In this document: positions 28,801 to 39,103 of the stretch, one piece after another
Numbering within the stretch: position 1 is the first letter of the stretch
How the letters are laid out: every line of letters starts with the position of its first letter
Assembly: GCF_028728065.1 (NCBI RefSeq)
Contig: NZ_CP117812.1
Coordinates: forward strand, 2,232,001 to 2,296,000
DNA from: Lentisphaera profundi
Lineage (GTDB): Bacteria > Verrucomicrobiota > Lentisphaeria > Lentisphaerales > Lentisphaeraceae
Direction of reading: 5' to 3'
Length of the DNA stretch: 64,000 nucleotides
Made by a program: the position numbers and the translations under genes
Notes under the pieces: generated by a model
The model's input: the letters and a program-made list of their open reading frames with translations, nothing else
Told to the model about the DNA's origin: nothing
Database searches by the model: none

Positions 28801-29619
28801 AAAGTCGAAAAAGGTAAATTCTATGGCAACCCAACTGGCTTAGTCGACCTTCCAGGTCTCACCTTTAAAAGCCCTGAGATTCAATGGGACGCGGTAAAAG
28901 ATAAACGTGAACTCGCTATGATTCTCTTACCTCACAATAAAGTTATGAATGCCCCCGGCAATCCCGTCTGGGATAAAACCAAAGGCGCTTTTGGGCCTTT
29001 TGAAGGACAAATGTTTTTGGGAGACCAAACTCAATCATGCATCTATCGCATTGCTCGAGAAACAGTCAATGACATTGATCAAGGTGTAGCTCTTCCTTTT
29101 GCCAATAAACTCGCATCTGGTGTGATGCGTTTAACTTTCAACCCAAAAGATAATAGCCTTTGGGTGGGGCAAACGGGTCGTGGTTGGAGATCTCAAGGTG
29201 GTGCTGAAAGTAGCTTACAAAAAATTACTTTCTCAGGTGAAACACCCGATGCAATTCAAACTATCAAAGTCACTCCGAAAGGCTTTGATATTCACTTTAC
29301 CAAGCCGCAAAAGAATCAAAATTTTGGCTCCATCGATGTGAGCTCATGGTTTTATGTCGATTCTCCTAACTATGGCTCAGCAGAAAAAGGTACTAGGAAT
29401 GAAAGCATAAACTTAGTGACATGGAGTGCTGATCAAAAAACTTGCTCTATACAATTTAAAGAATTTGTTCTCGAGAGCAAAGAAGGAACGACGAATACTT
29501 CGCGAATTTATTTCTTAGATCTAAAGAACACTAAGTTTGGCAAAAGCCAGGGAGCCTTCCTTTCAAAAGCTTATTACACCCTTAACGCCATACCAAAAAA
29601 TAAGTTAAACACTACTTAA
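25810..29619 (+). CDS. Giant secreted CBM-DUF1080-cytochrome c-propeller protein
   Basis: The 1269-residue protein has, in order: a signal peptide (to ~residue 25), a CBM6/35-like domain (~35-158, LRYSAGFGDAQVV), a DUF1080/3-keto-disaccharide hydrolase-like jelly roll (~177-380), a class I cytochrome c domain with one heme site (C418-I-E-C-H422) and an axial Met candidate in PIMPAF, then ~700 residues resembling DUF6797 and the six-bladed propeller of PVC glucose/sorbosone dehydrogenase-like proteins (AFVTTRTAGVWKV, GFRSPAGLALSP). This fusion suggests oxidation or cleavage of keto-sugars at the cell surface with electrons passed through heme. AAGGA precedes the ATG. Single gene with its own terminator. 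Confidence 0.85.
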   Translation: MKIPKIQHWLACSFLLLVFSSFAYTDTKAKTTDAVIYEAEDATMHKLRHESNHEGFSGTGFIGGFYNNSNGLLTFKIKAKKAGKQDITLRYSAGFGDAQVVLGINGKNQEITMSTTKSWKVWDHISLPISLKKGENTITLKMKDVTNKCINLDYLALGKLSKNKAVPTPIIVSNSEPTLRDAFFKPGGWEDIANVKAKDKKLLVTQEGTGLLINGRKGKTNNISTKKHYQDIEFHLEFMLAKNSNAGVYFMGRYEIQIFDSYGKDKWAFSDLGGLYQRWPPQRGAGVPAKVNAAKAPGEWQTMDVIFRAPRFDETGRRTAQAYFKEVKINGQIVQENLYAVGPTRSSQFNDEATKGPIMIQGDHGPVAIRNMKIKEIDLSDIKTKELSTDEKRPLAKNGDAMVEMVEMGKGIFQNKGCIECHNTTTNDQIVKTGPAIYGVFQKKPRSIKVKESAEDHLVDLPADKSYLYQSLREPTAHLSLNKKDGDKAFLPIMPAFTPEILKDSEIEALYHYLITLNPENLAGPSIHWQNKPSDQYNIWKDRGSVIVQERPRVQRTIIPGTSARSYFVGLPGNVNYSFDPRTFGISMIWNGPFVSINGMMNGRGKPSSLGDKAIRWNKGNTDFFTPYLESGKLLDRSFTEPALADYHYVYKTLHFEGDYLEEASEIDSEFLGLSTIKNEIPKFSYDIEGNRLDLSFEVRRDNSIHANFDLKLKRSLSLHIPSSNFSDFKTSLGKIEGDKWVLPAGTHKNVTFSAKRKAKFQNIHTAGIKSVTKENLNGQKLAWTKAQDSEQVKAGMSKSYTLHNFPAPKGINGRKQLFEPLGIEFLNKDIAFVTTRTAGVWKVIGDKWFLFSEGHYDSLNLVIESENSIVIGEKPGLTRLRDTDGDNWADKRENVSDQFRFCGNYHEYLHGPIAYKGGYLYNLNLTHNLPFNYKAGGAYMGTGGGLKGWMCYVDKDGNFSTFANGFRSPAGLALSPKKEIIYTENQGEYVGTSKIFKVEKGKFYGNPTGLVDLPGLTFKSPEIQWDAVKDKRELAMILLPHNKVMNAPGNPVWDKTKGAFGPFEGQMFLGDQTQSCIYRIARETVNDIDQGVALPFANKLASGVMRLTFNPKDNSLWVGQTGRGWRSQGGAESSLQKITFSGETPDAIQTIKVTPKGFDIHFTKPQKNQNFGSIDVSSWFYVDSPNYGSAEKGTRNESINLVTWSADQKTCSIQFKEFVLESKEGTTNTSRIYFLDLKNTKFGKSQGAFLSKAYYTLNAIPKNKLNTT

Positions 29620-29632
29620 ACCTTCATACAAG

Positions 29633-29665
29633 CTAGAGCATTTGCTCTAGTTTGTTTTGTTTTAT
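29633..29665 (+). terminator. Terminator after the giant CBM-cytochrome gene
   Basis: CTAGAGCA/TGCTCTAG hairpin followed by a T-rich tract, 13 nt past the stop codon. Confidence 0.8.
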
Positions 29666-29670
29666 AGTAA

Positions 29671-30954
29671 TTAAACTTTTGCTAAGGCTTGATCAAAATC
29701 GGTTATAATATCTTCGATGGCCTCAATACCTACTGAGACTCTAACAAAGTCAGGCTTGATTCCAATTTCCAGTAAGTTTTCTTCAGTCATTTGCTGATGA
29801 GTTGTTGATGCTGGGTGAATCACTAAAGTTCGCGCATCGCCAACATTGGCTAAATGATAAGCCATTTCTACTGAGTCAATAAATATTTTAGCGCTCTCTA
29901 TCCCTCCTTTAACTCCGAAACCAAATACAGAACCAAAATGATCGGGACTAAAATATTTTCTAGCCATTTCATGGGAACTATGCTTTTTCAGCCCCGTAAA
30001 ATTTACCCAAGAGATTTTTTCGTGCCCCTCAAGATATTTGGCTAATTTAAGCGCATTCTCTGCATGCTTATCTATCCTTAAAGGCAAAGTTTCTAGCCCC
30101 TGAATAAGCTGAAAAGAATTAAAAGGACTTGGGCACATGCCCATATTGCGCATTCCCTCCACTCGTGCCTTAATTATGTAGGCTACATTGCCCATACCTG
30201 GTACATTACCAAGAGCGTCCCAATAAACGAGCCCATGATAACTTTCGTCCGCTTCTGTGAAGTCATTATAACGACCTTGTCCCCAATTAAATTGGCCACT
30301 ATCAATAATAAGGCCCCCAATACTGGTTCCGTGTCCTCCTATCCATTTCGTACAGGAATAAACCACTATATCAACGCCATGCTTAAAAGGCTTAAAGAAA
30401 ATGGGTGCAAAAGTATTATCCAAAATAAACGCGAGCCCTTGGTCATGTACACATTCTGAAATAGCTTCAAAATCAATCACATCACCCTGTGGATTTCCTA
30501 TTGCTTCGGCAAAGACAAGTTTAGTATTGAATTTAATAGCTTGATTAATATTGTCGGCCGTGAAATCTTTTAGGAAAGTCACTTCTATACCAAATTTTTT
30601 GAGTGTGTATCTAAAGAGTGTTTCCGTACCTCCATATAAAGATGCAGAACAGATGATATGATCTCCCGCCGAAGCTAAAGTAGTCACCGCAAGAAATATT
30701 GCCGACATTCCACTTGAACAAGACAAGGCACCCGTCCCTCCTTCAATATCAGTCATTCGTTTTTCAAAAACATCTGTAGTAGGATTCATTAAGCGCGTGT
30801 AGATATTGCCAAATTCACTTAGGGAAAAAAGATTCGCTGCATGCTCACTTGAGTTAAAAGCATAACTCGAAGTCTGATAAATGGGTACCGCAACAGAATT
30901 TGTACTCGGGTCGAATTTAAACGAACTATGAAGCGCTTTACTTTGATCATCCAT
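29671..30954 (-). CDS. metY: O-acetylhomoserine sulfhydrylase (MetY-type)
   Basis: This 427-residue PLP enzyme forms homocysteine from O-acetylhomoserine and sulfide in direct-sulfuration methionine synthesis. PLP-binding K203 lies in YSCTKWIGGHG; the family signatures YTRLMNPTTDVFEKRM, ALSCSSGMSAIF and DNTFAPIFFKPF are intact, and the insert after K203 (SIGGLIIDSG) is that of MetY rather than MetB. It is monocistronic. I looked upstream for a SAM riboswitch and saw none. Confidence 0.93.
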   Translation of the reverse strand: MDDQSKALHSSFKFDPSTNSVAVPIYQTSSYAFNSSEHAANLFSLSEFGNIYTRLMNPTTDVFEKRMTDIEGGTGALSCSSGMSAIFLAVTTLASAGDHIICSASLYGGTETLFRYTLKKFGIEVTFLKDFTADNINQAIKFNTKLVFAEAIGNPQGDVIDFEAISECVHDQGLAFILDNTFAPIFFKPFKHGVDIVVYSCTKWIGGHGTSIGGLIIDSGQFNWGQGRYNDFTEADESYHGLVYWDALGNVPGMGNVAYIIKARVEGMRNMGMCPSPFNSFQLIQGLETLPLRIDKHAENALKLAKYLEGHEKISWVNFTGLKKHSSHEMARKYFSPDHFGSVFGFGVKGGIESAKIFIDSVEMAYHLANVGDARTLVIHPASTTHQQMTEENLLEIGIKPDFVRVSVGIEAIEDIITDFDQALAKV

Positions 30955-31044
30955 GGAAGTAGTTCCTTATTGATTAAATTATGGCTCCACAAATTAATCC
31001 CTCATAAACTTTTTTACGAACTTTATAGATAATGGTAGTTATCG

Positions 31045-31115
31045 TATCTAAGTAGGCAGCACACGCTTTCTACAGTAAAAATCTCATCTAAGCATGTAGT
31101 ACACGCTTTCAGCGT
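31045..31115. repeat. Short direct repeat with hairpin
   Basis: The motif ATCTAAGTAGGCAGCACACGCTTTC at 31056 (17 of its bases plus variants) recurs at 31086 as ATCTAAGCATGTAGTACACGC TTTC; the second copy continues into the hairpin CACGCT-TTC-AGCGTG. The rest of 30955-31250 holds no gene. Confidence 0.45.
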
Positions 31116-31250
31116 GCCGAACCTATCATAAGCTCCGCAGCCCTTCCTTTTTATAAGGATCTATAAACTATTTCACATCAATAGATTACACTCATACATC
31201 CTCAAAGTTCGTCGAAGTACTCAATCGCCCCTACGGCAACGCCTGGGCAC

Positions 31251-31283
31251 AAAAAAAAGCGTATATCAAATGATATACGCTTA
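31251..31283 (-). terminator. Second terminator of the 23S-5S operon
   Basis: On the minus strand GCGTATATCA-TT-TGATATACGC is followed by T8. It is an exact copy of the hairpin at 31400-31431. Confidence 0.9.
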
Positions 31284-31324
31284 GAAATTCGAATCGAATT
31301 CTGAACTAGCCGTACGGTAGTACT

Positions 31325-31390
31325 TCCGGCCTTAGCCGAATTAGCTACATGGTGAATGAATTCTATATAATAGACTCATCCGCCCTTGCG
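31325..31390. repeat. Spacer repeat between rRNA terminators, copy 1
   Basis: A ~66-bp sequence (TCCGGCCTTAGCCGAATTAG then TACATGGTGAATGA and ATAGACTCATCCGCCC) recurs at 31441-31506 with a few substitutions. Together with the duplicated terminator it shows tandem duplication of the operon's tail. Confidence 0.75.
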
Positions 31391-31399
31391 GATATAGAC

Positions 31400-31431
31400 A
31401 AAAAAAAGCGTATATCAAATGATATACGCTC
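31400..31431 (-). terminator. First terminator of the 23S-5S operon
   Basis: On the minus strand a perfect 10-bp stem (GCGTATATCA / TGATATACGC) with a 2-nt loop followed by T8, about 90 nt downstream of 5S rRNA. Confidence 0.92.
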
Positions 31432-31440
31432 TAGAATGTT

Positions 31441-31506
31441 TCCGGTCTTAGCCGAACTACCTACATGGTGAATGATTTCTATATAATAGACTCATCCGCC
31501 CTTGTG
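31441..31506. repeat. Spacer repeat between rRNA terminators, copy 2
   Basis: Second copy of the sequence at 31325-31390, lying between 5S rRNA and the first terminator. Confidence 0.75.
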
Positions 31507-31520
31507 GCAGCAAAAAAAAA

Positions 31521-31636
31521 GGCTGGCAACGACCTGCTCTCCCACAGTCTTAACTGCAGTACCATCGGCGCTGGAGGTCTTAACTACCGAGTTCGGGATG
31601 GGATCGGGTGTGGCTCCTCCGCTGTGGTTACCAGCC
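31521..31636 (-). rRNA. rrf: 5S ribosomal RNA
   Basis: The minus strand begins GGCTGGTAACCACAGCGG and ends GGTCGTTGCCAGCC, so the ends pair in the closing helix. The conserved CCGATCCCATCCCGAACTCG loop lies at the expected distance. Length 116 nt. It follows 23S by about 120 nt. Confidence 0.95.
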
Positions 31637-31757
31637 GGAAAATGTTGGGAAGAAAACTTAGTGTGGAAAGATTAAGATCGCAAACTCGACTTAACTCGAA
31701 TTTGTGTGTGTGCTTATTGTCTTTTTTACTGAGCATTTGAGTGCTAAGTAAAAAAGA

Positions 31758-34678
<2,921 letters not shown>

Positions 34679-34867
34679 AAAAATCTTAAAAAATTAACAT
34701 TTTCGGCGACACACCTATTTCTTACTAAGTCGTTCTATCTTGTATTCTTTGGTTTGCGATCTTGGTATAAATTGTTTCTTACTTTATACTTTGACTCTTT
34801 CATTCTATTGTTTTCTTCCTTTCAATGATCTAAGCTTTTCCACACTTTCGTGGATGCTAAATTGTTT

Positions 34868-34944
34868 TGGTACGCGCACCAGGATTTGAACCTGGGACCT
34901 CATCGTTATCAGCGATGCGCTCTAACCAACTGAGCTATGCGCGT
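34868..34944 (-). tRNA. tRNA-Ile (GAU)
   Basis: 77 nt including an encoded CCA. Acceptor stem ACGCGCA/TGCGCGT, D stem GCTC/GAGC, anticodon loop CTGATAA, T arm CCAGG-TTCAAAT-CCTGG. It lies between tRNA-Ala and 23S, the usual 16S-23S spacer pair. Confidence 0.96.
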
Positions 34945-34951
34945 ATCTAAG

Positions 34952-35025
34952 TGGAGCCTAAGGAATTCGAATCCTTGACCTCCGCCTTGCAAGGGCGGCG
35001 CTCTAGCCAGCTGAGCTAAGGCCCC
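34952..35025 (-). tRNA. tRNA-Ala (UGC)
   Basis: Acceptor stem GGGGCCT/AGGCTCC, anticodon loop CTTGCAA, T arm AAGGA-TTCGAAT-TCCTT. 74 nt counting one unpaired discriminator A. CCA is not encoded, unlike the neighbouring tRNA-Ile. It is the first gene of the rRNA unit: no 16S 3' end precedes it. Confidence 0.95.
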
Positions 35026-35114
35026 TTATAAACGCTAATTTCTAAAGTAAATACATACTCGAGAATTTTGCTTAAATGAACTTATTTCATCGCACACTTT
35101 CGGCGACGGGTTTG

Positions 35115-35142
35115 ATAATACAACAAGAGCTTAATTGCGCAA
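35115..35142 (-). promoter_or_regulatory. Candidate promoter of the tRNA-Ala/Ile-23S-5S unit
   Basis: On the minus strand TTGCGC (35142-35137) and TATTAT (35120-35115) are 16 nt apart, some 90 nt upstream of tRNA-Ala. It is the best match in the 225-bp gap between the tRNA and the next gene, which also shows that this unit must be transcribed without a 16S gene. No box A was found. Confidence 0.35.
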
Positions 35143-35250
35143 ATCACTTTTTCGATTTTTTTCGATTTTTTATCTATCTGCTAAAAAGAAAAGCTGCTGT
35201 ACTTAAGGGAAACGAACGATTGCATCGTGCTTTAAAAACTTATTGCTTGA

Positions 35251-35847
35251 TCACTTATGGAGAACTTCTTGCTTAAAACGTTCTTTCTGTTCAGAGTTCG
35301 CTTTATCCCACCAATGCTTCATTTGAACATAGGGATCATTCTCTCTCATATAATCACGAATAGATTTACGGCTTTTATCTGCGGGCACTAAGGGAAAGAG
35401 AACGGCATCGGATTGGCGAACAATATTGCCAAGATTACTTTTATCTGCCAAGCGCGCCCTCGCCTTATCTTTATTATCCGGAAGCGTTAAGTCAAAGGAA
35501 TAGACTTCATCTTCTACCACATGAGATAAAATAGCGTAAAAACTATCTGAACTCACGCGTGAGTAATCATCTTGATTGAGCTCATCATAAATAGAGTCAA
35601 AATAGGCTTCTATCTCATTATTCCCTTCACCCATTAGCAAAGTCACACTACCGTTTGCCAACAAAGGCATGTTGACCGGTACTTTATTCACTGATTTCAC
35701 AACAATATGTGAAGGCACAATTAATTTAGCCGTAGGAGCACGACCAAAAGGACTCCCCGAGACATTAACTTCTTTCTGGCTCGCACAAGAAAAAAGAAAT
35801 AAAAGAATTAACGCTAGAACTGAACTACGAAGAATAATAAGCGGCAT
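35251..35847 (-). CDS. Lipoprotein of unknown function
   Basis: About 198 residues from the ATG at 35847 (MPLIILRSSVLALILLFLFSC), which overlaps the argJ stop by 23 nt. A lipobox LFLFSC(A) directs lipid attachment. The mature part has PTAKLIVPSHIVVKSVNKVPVNMPLLANGS-like strands (positions ~45-75) and a Lys/Asp-rich tail; no family is recognised. It is the last gene of the rarA-rny-argJ operon. Confidence 0.7.
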   Translation of the reverse strand: MPLIILRSSVLALILLFLFSCASQKEVNVSGSPFGRAPTAKLIVPSHIVVKSVNKVPVNMPLLANGSVTLLMGEGNNEIEAYFDSIYDELNQDDYSRVSSDSFYAILSHVVEDEVYSFDLTLPDNKDKARARLADKSNLGNIVRQSDAVLFPLVPADKSRKSIRDYMRENDPYVQMKHWWDKANSEQKERFKQEVLHK

Positions 35848-36994
35848 TTTCGTCCACATAACCATGTGTTAAATCACATCCATAAGCAGTCGCAGTACCT
35901 TTCCCCAAACCGATTTTCACTTTAAAAACAACTTCTTCTGAATCAATCGACTCACGAAGAGCTTTTTCATCAAAGTCAGTTTTTACGCTATCGACAAAAA
36001 CTGTTACGTCATTCACAATGAGTTCTAGCTTTGCCACGTCTAAATCATTATCAAAACATTTGCCTAGGGCCATTAACATTCGGCCTATATTGGGATCACA
36101 GCCATGAGACATCGTTTTAATCAAAGGCGAGTTAACCATCGCTCGGGCATAAACTTTTGCTTGCTTTTCATCTACAGCTTCTTCGATGATTATTTTCAAA
36201 AGCTTACTTGCCCCTTCACCATCACGAGCTAACATTTCGGTCATACGGATACAGGCCGCTGAAAAACGTTCTTGAAACTCATCTAAATCTACTTTTCCTG
36301 CCAAGCCGTTTGCCATGGCAACCACCGTATCAGACGTTGAAGTATCCGTATCAATAGAGAGCATATTAAAAGATTGATTAACCGACACACGCAGAACTGC
36401 ATCTAAGTCACTCGCTGCGATTTCCGCATCAGTAAAAGCATACACTAGCATCGTCGCCATATTGGGCTCAATCATGCCAGATCCCTTGCCCACAATCGTC
36501 AAAGTATACTTATCACAAGAAATCGAAATGGCTTTTGCATAAGTATCGGTGGTCATAATTCCACGTGCGCCCACAAGTGGGTCAGCACATAAATCAGCTT
36601 TCATTCCGACTAGACCAGCTTCAATTTTTTCTACTGGCAAAGGCACTGCAATCACACCCGTCGAGGACATGATCACTTCATCTTCATTGCAATTAAGTTC
36701 TTCAGAGGCCGCTGCGGACATACGATAAGCACGCTTCACGCCCTCATCACCCGTTCCAACATTAGAAACTCGGGAGTTAACTACTACAGCTTGAAGCTTA
36801 GCTTTTTTTATGATTTCACGACCGGCAATAACAGGTGCGCCAGGTACTAAGTTCCGTGTAAACACGGCTGCGGCTTCAGCAGTTTTTTCAGAATAAAAGA
36901 TGGCTAAATCATCACCCTCTTCTTTAATACCACAATTGCGACTCGCGCAAGTAAAGCCCTTGGGCATTACTGGTTTCTCATCAAAAGTATACAT
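35825..36994 (-). CDS. argJ: Glutamate N-acetyltransferase / ornithine acetyltransferase
   Basis: This 389-residue arginine-pathway enzyme moves the acetyl group from N-acetylornithine to glutamate. Like other ArgJ proteins it self-cleaves: the conserved MIEPNMATMLVYAF holds the A-T junction whose Thr becomes the catalytic N-terminal nucleophile. The oxyanion motif STGVIAVPLP and the C-terminal DLTHGYVDENAAY are intact. It lies 11 nt downstream of the RNase Y-like gene. Confidence 0.95.
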   Translation of the reverse strand: MYTFDEKPVMPKGFTCASRNCGIKEEGDDLAIFYSEKTAEAAAVFTRNLVPGAPVIAGREIIKKAKLQAVVVNSRVSNVGTGDEGVKRAYRMSAAASEELNCNEDEVIMSSTGVIAVPLPVEKIEAGLVGMKADLCADPLVGARGIMTTDTYAKAISISCDKYTLTIVGKGSGMIEPNMATMLVYAFTDAEIAASDLDAVLRVSVNQSFNMLSIDTDTSTSDTVVAMANGLAGKVDLDEFQERFSAACIRMTEMLARDGEGASKLLKIIIEEAVDEKQAKVYARAMVNSPLIKTMSHGCDPNIGRMLMALGKCFDNDLDVAKLELIVNDVTVFVDSVKTDFDEKALRESIDSEEVVFKVKIGLGKGTATAYGCDLTHGYVDENAAYYSS

Positions 36995-37005
36995 TTTATA
37001 ATCTC

Positions 37006-38550
37006 TTAAGGCTGTGCTATAGCTTCAACTCGTAAGTCACGTGACAAAATGAGCTGAACGGCTCCAGGCAAAGTCATTTCTTGTTCAATTTTCTCGGCTA
37101 TCTCGCGTGCTAAAATAGGCATATCGCTATCTTTTACTTTTTCTGGGCGAACAGAAACTAAAACTTCGCGACCTGCTTGCATCACAATACATTCCGAGAT
37201 TTCATCCATATTTTTCATCATTAATTCAATTTGATGAAGACGGTGAACATAGGAATCCATCGCTTCATCTGCTGTACCAGGACGATTCTTACTCACTTGA
37301 ACTGCTACATGAAGCAGACGATCCATGCCATTAGATAAAGTATAAGTATCTTTGTAGTTCACTACTGCAGTACAAAGAGTTTCATCTTCCCCTTCACGAC
37401 GTAAAAAATCTGCGCCCATTTGAGCCGAATTATTTTCTGCTGATTCATCAAAACTCTGTCCAATCGCGTGTAGTAAACCAATGCGCTTTGCCATGCGAAC
37501 ATCCATGCCCATCTCAGCTGCAATTGTACCCATAAGACAGGATACTTCACGCGAAAATTGCATCAAGTTTTGAAAAGCATTAAAGCGATACTTAAGCATC
37601 CCTAACTGACGGTAAATTTTGGTAGTCACTATGCCAATATTTAATTCTTCACAAAGGTAGGTAGCGGATCTCTCTAAATCGCGATCCATCTGCTCAGTAA
37701 CTGAACTTATTACTTCATGGATTCGATTTGGGTGAATACGTCCATCATCAATTAATTGCTCCAAAGCAATGCGCGCCATTTCACGGCGATAAGAATTGAA
37801 ACAAGAAATAACTACCGTTTCAGGGGTATCATCAATAATAATATTAGCGCCTGTCAAAGACTCCAAAGTACGAATATTGCGACCATCGCGACCAATAATA
37901 CGCCCCTTGATCTCATCACTCGGCAAATAAAGCGTGGTTGTCGTACGATCACTTGCACATTCAGCTGAATAACGTTGCATTGCTGACAGTAAAATTTCGC
38001 GGCCTTCTTCAGAAGCCTGACTCTTCATTTCTTTTAAAGCTTGTTTATAGAGATGCGCACACTGATCTTTGGCTTGCTCTTCTGCTTTTTCAAGAATCTG
38101 AGCCTTCGCTTCTTCTACTGTGATAGATGCCAAATCTGACTCACGCTTTATCAAAATTTCTTCTTGCTGACTTAAGAGTTGAGATTTCTGATCCACGTTT
38201 TGCTGTCTCTCTTCAAGTTGATCGAGTCGATCTTGAGTCGAAGTCAAAATTGTTTCAACTCCCTGACGCTCTGATTTCAAGCCTTCACGTTCTTCTTTTA
38301 AGCCTTGACGCTCAAGTTCATGCCTTGCAAGGTTTTCATCAAAAGACTTCTTGGCATCAGCCTTCAGCTCTTTAATTTCTTGCTCAGCTTCATTAATCTT
38401 TTGAGATTTCAGTTCCGCTGCTTGCAGCTTTACTTCTGCTAAAAGTCCTTCTTGATCTTTTTCTAGCTTGCGGAACTTATTTTTAATCAATAAGCTCCCT
38501 ATGATAAAACCGATAGCGATACCAGTTATTAAATATATATAATCGTTCAT
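37006..38550 (-). CDS. rny: RNase Y homologue with a degenerate HD active site
   Basis: The 514-residue protein has full RNase Y architecture: N-terminal membrane helix (residues ~5-22), coiled coil (~25-180), KH domain with GRIIGRDGRNIRTLE (~216-230) and an HD-type domain (~325-430). The HD residues are lost: the family QHS is QFS (F332), LLHDIGK is LLHAIGQ (H361-A362), the GSH His is A376, the AHHGD pair is N398-Y399, and AADAL is VAVQV (V417). The fold and C-terminal IMQAGREVLVSV-like segment remain. It should be membrane-bound and may bind RNA but is unlikely to cut it by the usual two-metal mechanism. Operon rarA-fthC-rny-argJ. Confidence 0.9.
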   Translation of the reverse strand: MNDYIYLITGIAIGFIIGSLLIKNKFRKLEKDQEGLLAEVKLQAAELKSQKINEAEQEIKELKADAKKSFDENLARHELERQGLKEEREGLKSERQGVETILTSTQDRLDQLEERQQNVDQKSQLLSQQEEILIKRESDLASITVEEAKAQILEKAEEQAKDQCAHLYKQALKEMKSQASEEGREILLSAMQRYSAECASDRTTTTLYLPSDEIKGRIIGRDGRNIRTLESLTGANIIIDDTPETVVISCFNSYRREMARIALEQLIDDGRIHPNRIHEVISSVTEQMDRDLERSATYLCEELNIGIVTTKIYRQLGMLKYRFNAFQNLMQFSREVSCLMGTIAAEMGMDVRMAKRIGLLHAIGQSFDESAENNSAQMGADFLRREGEDETLCTAVVNYKDTYTLSNGMDRLLHVAVQVSKNRPGTADEAMDSYVHRLHQIELMMKNMDEISECIVMQAGREVLVSVRPEKVKDSDMPILAREIAEKIEQEMTLPGAVQLILSRDLRVEAIAQP

Positions 38551-38551
38551 T

Positions 38552-39103
38552 TTAAATTATTTGCTTCCTATCACATTTAATCAGCCCGGACGGGCTTAAA
38601 AGAAAATCCATTACGTAATCATGCTCTTCTTTTGGAATTTTTCCAAGTAATTGAAAGTCATGACACACTCCGACTTTAGTGCCTATGGCATATTTTGCCA
38701 ACAAGCGATCATAAAATCCCCCGCCTCTTCCAAGGCGATTTCCTACACGGTCAAATGCGATCCCTGGAATAAAACAAAAATCAATCACGTCTAATTCTTC
38801 GAGTTTCCTTGGTTCCAAAATCCCAAAGGGACCTTCGCGTAAATCCTCTTTTTTACCTGACCATAACGAAAAATCATAGAGTTTTGTGACTTCCTTAAAG
38901 CGAGGCAATAAAATCTGACTCTCAGGAAATAGGCTTAACAGATCAAGCTCCTGTGGGTCCGCGCAATACAGTGCCACTGTTTTATTTTTGAAACTAGTCC
39001 AAGCTTTTAAGCAAGCTTCCAAGTGATCGCAGGTAAAGTCGAGATTTATCTTCCTCGCTATCTCATTTCTCATTTCTTTTCTTAGAAGCTTTTTTTCAGT
39101 CAT
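38552..39103 (-). CDS. 5-formyltetrahydrofolate cyclo-ligase
   Basis: About 183 residues from the ATG at 39103 (MTEKKLLRKEM), preferred because GGGGAAG precedes it; it overlaps rarA by 8 nt. It converts 5-formyl-THF to methenyl-THF using ATP. The family motif IPGIAFDRVGNRLGRGGGFYDR is nearly perfect (residues ~128-149), and KK/R residues at the N-terminus (LLRKEMRNEIARK) match the ATP site. Confidence 0.93.
   Translation of the reverse strand: MTEKKLLRKEMRNEIARKINLDFTCDHLEACLKAWTSFKNKTVALYCADPQELDLLSLFPESQILLPRFKEVTKLYDFSLWSGKKEDLREGPFGILEPRKLEELDVIDFCFIPGIAFDRVGNRLGRGGGFYDRLLAKYAIGTKVGVCHDFQLLGKIPKEEHDYVMDFLLSPSGLIKCDRKQII

Noticed and set aside
30955-31250. SAM riboswitch or T-box upstream of metY
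   Set aside because: No conserved core or plausible anti-terminator could be seen; only short repeats are present.
35026-35250. Truncated 16S rRNA
   Set aside because: No anti-Shine-Dalgarno GGATCACCTCCTT end or other 16S helix was found.
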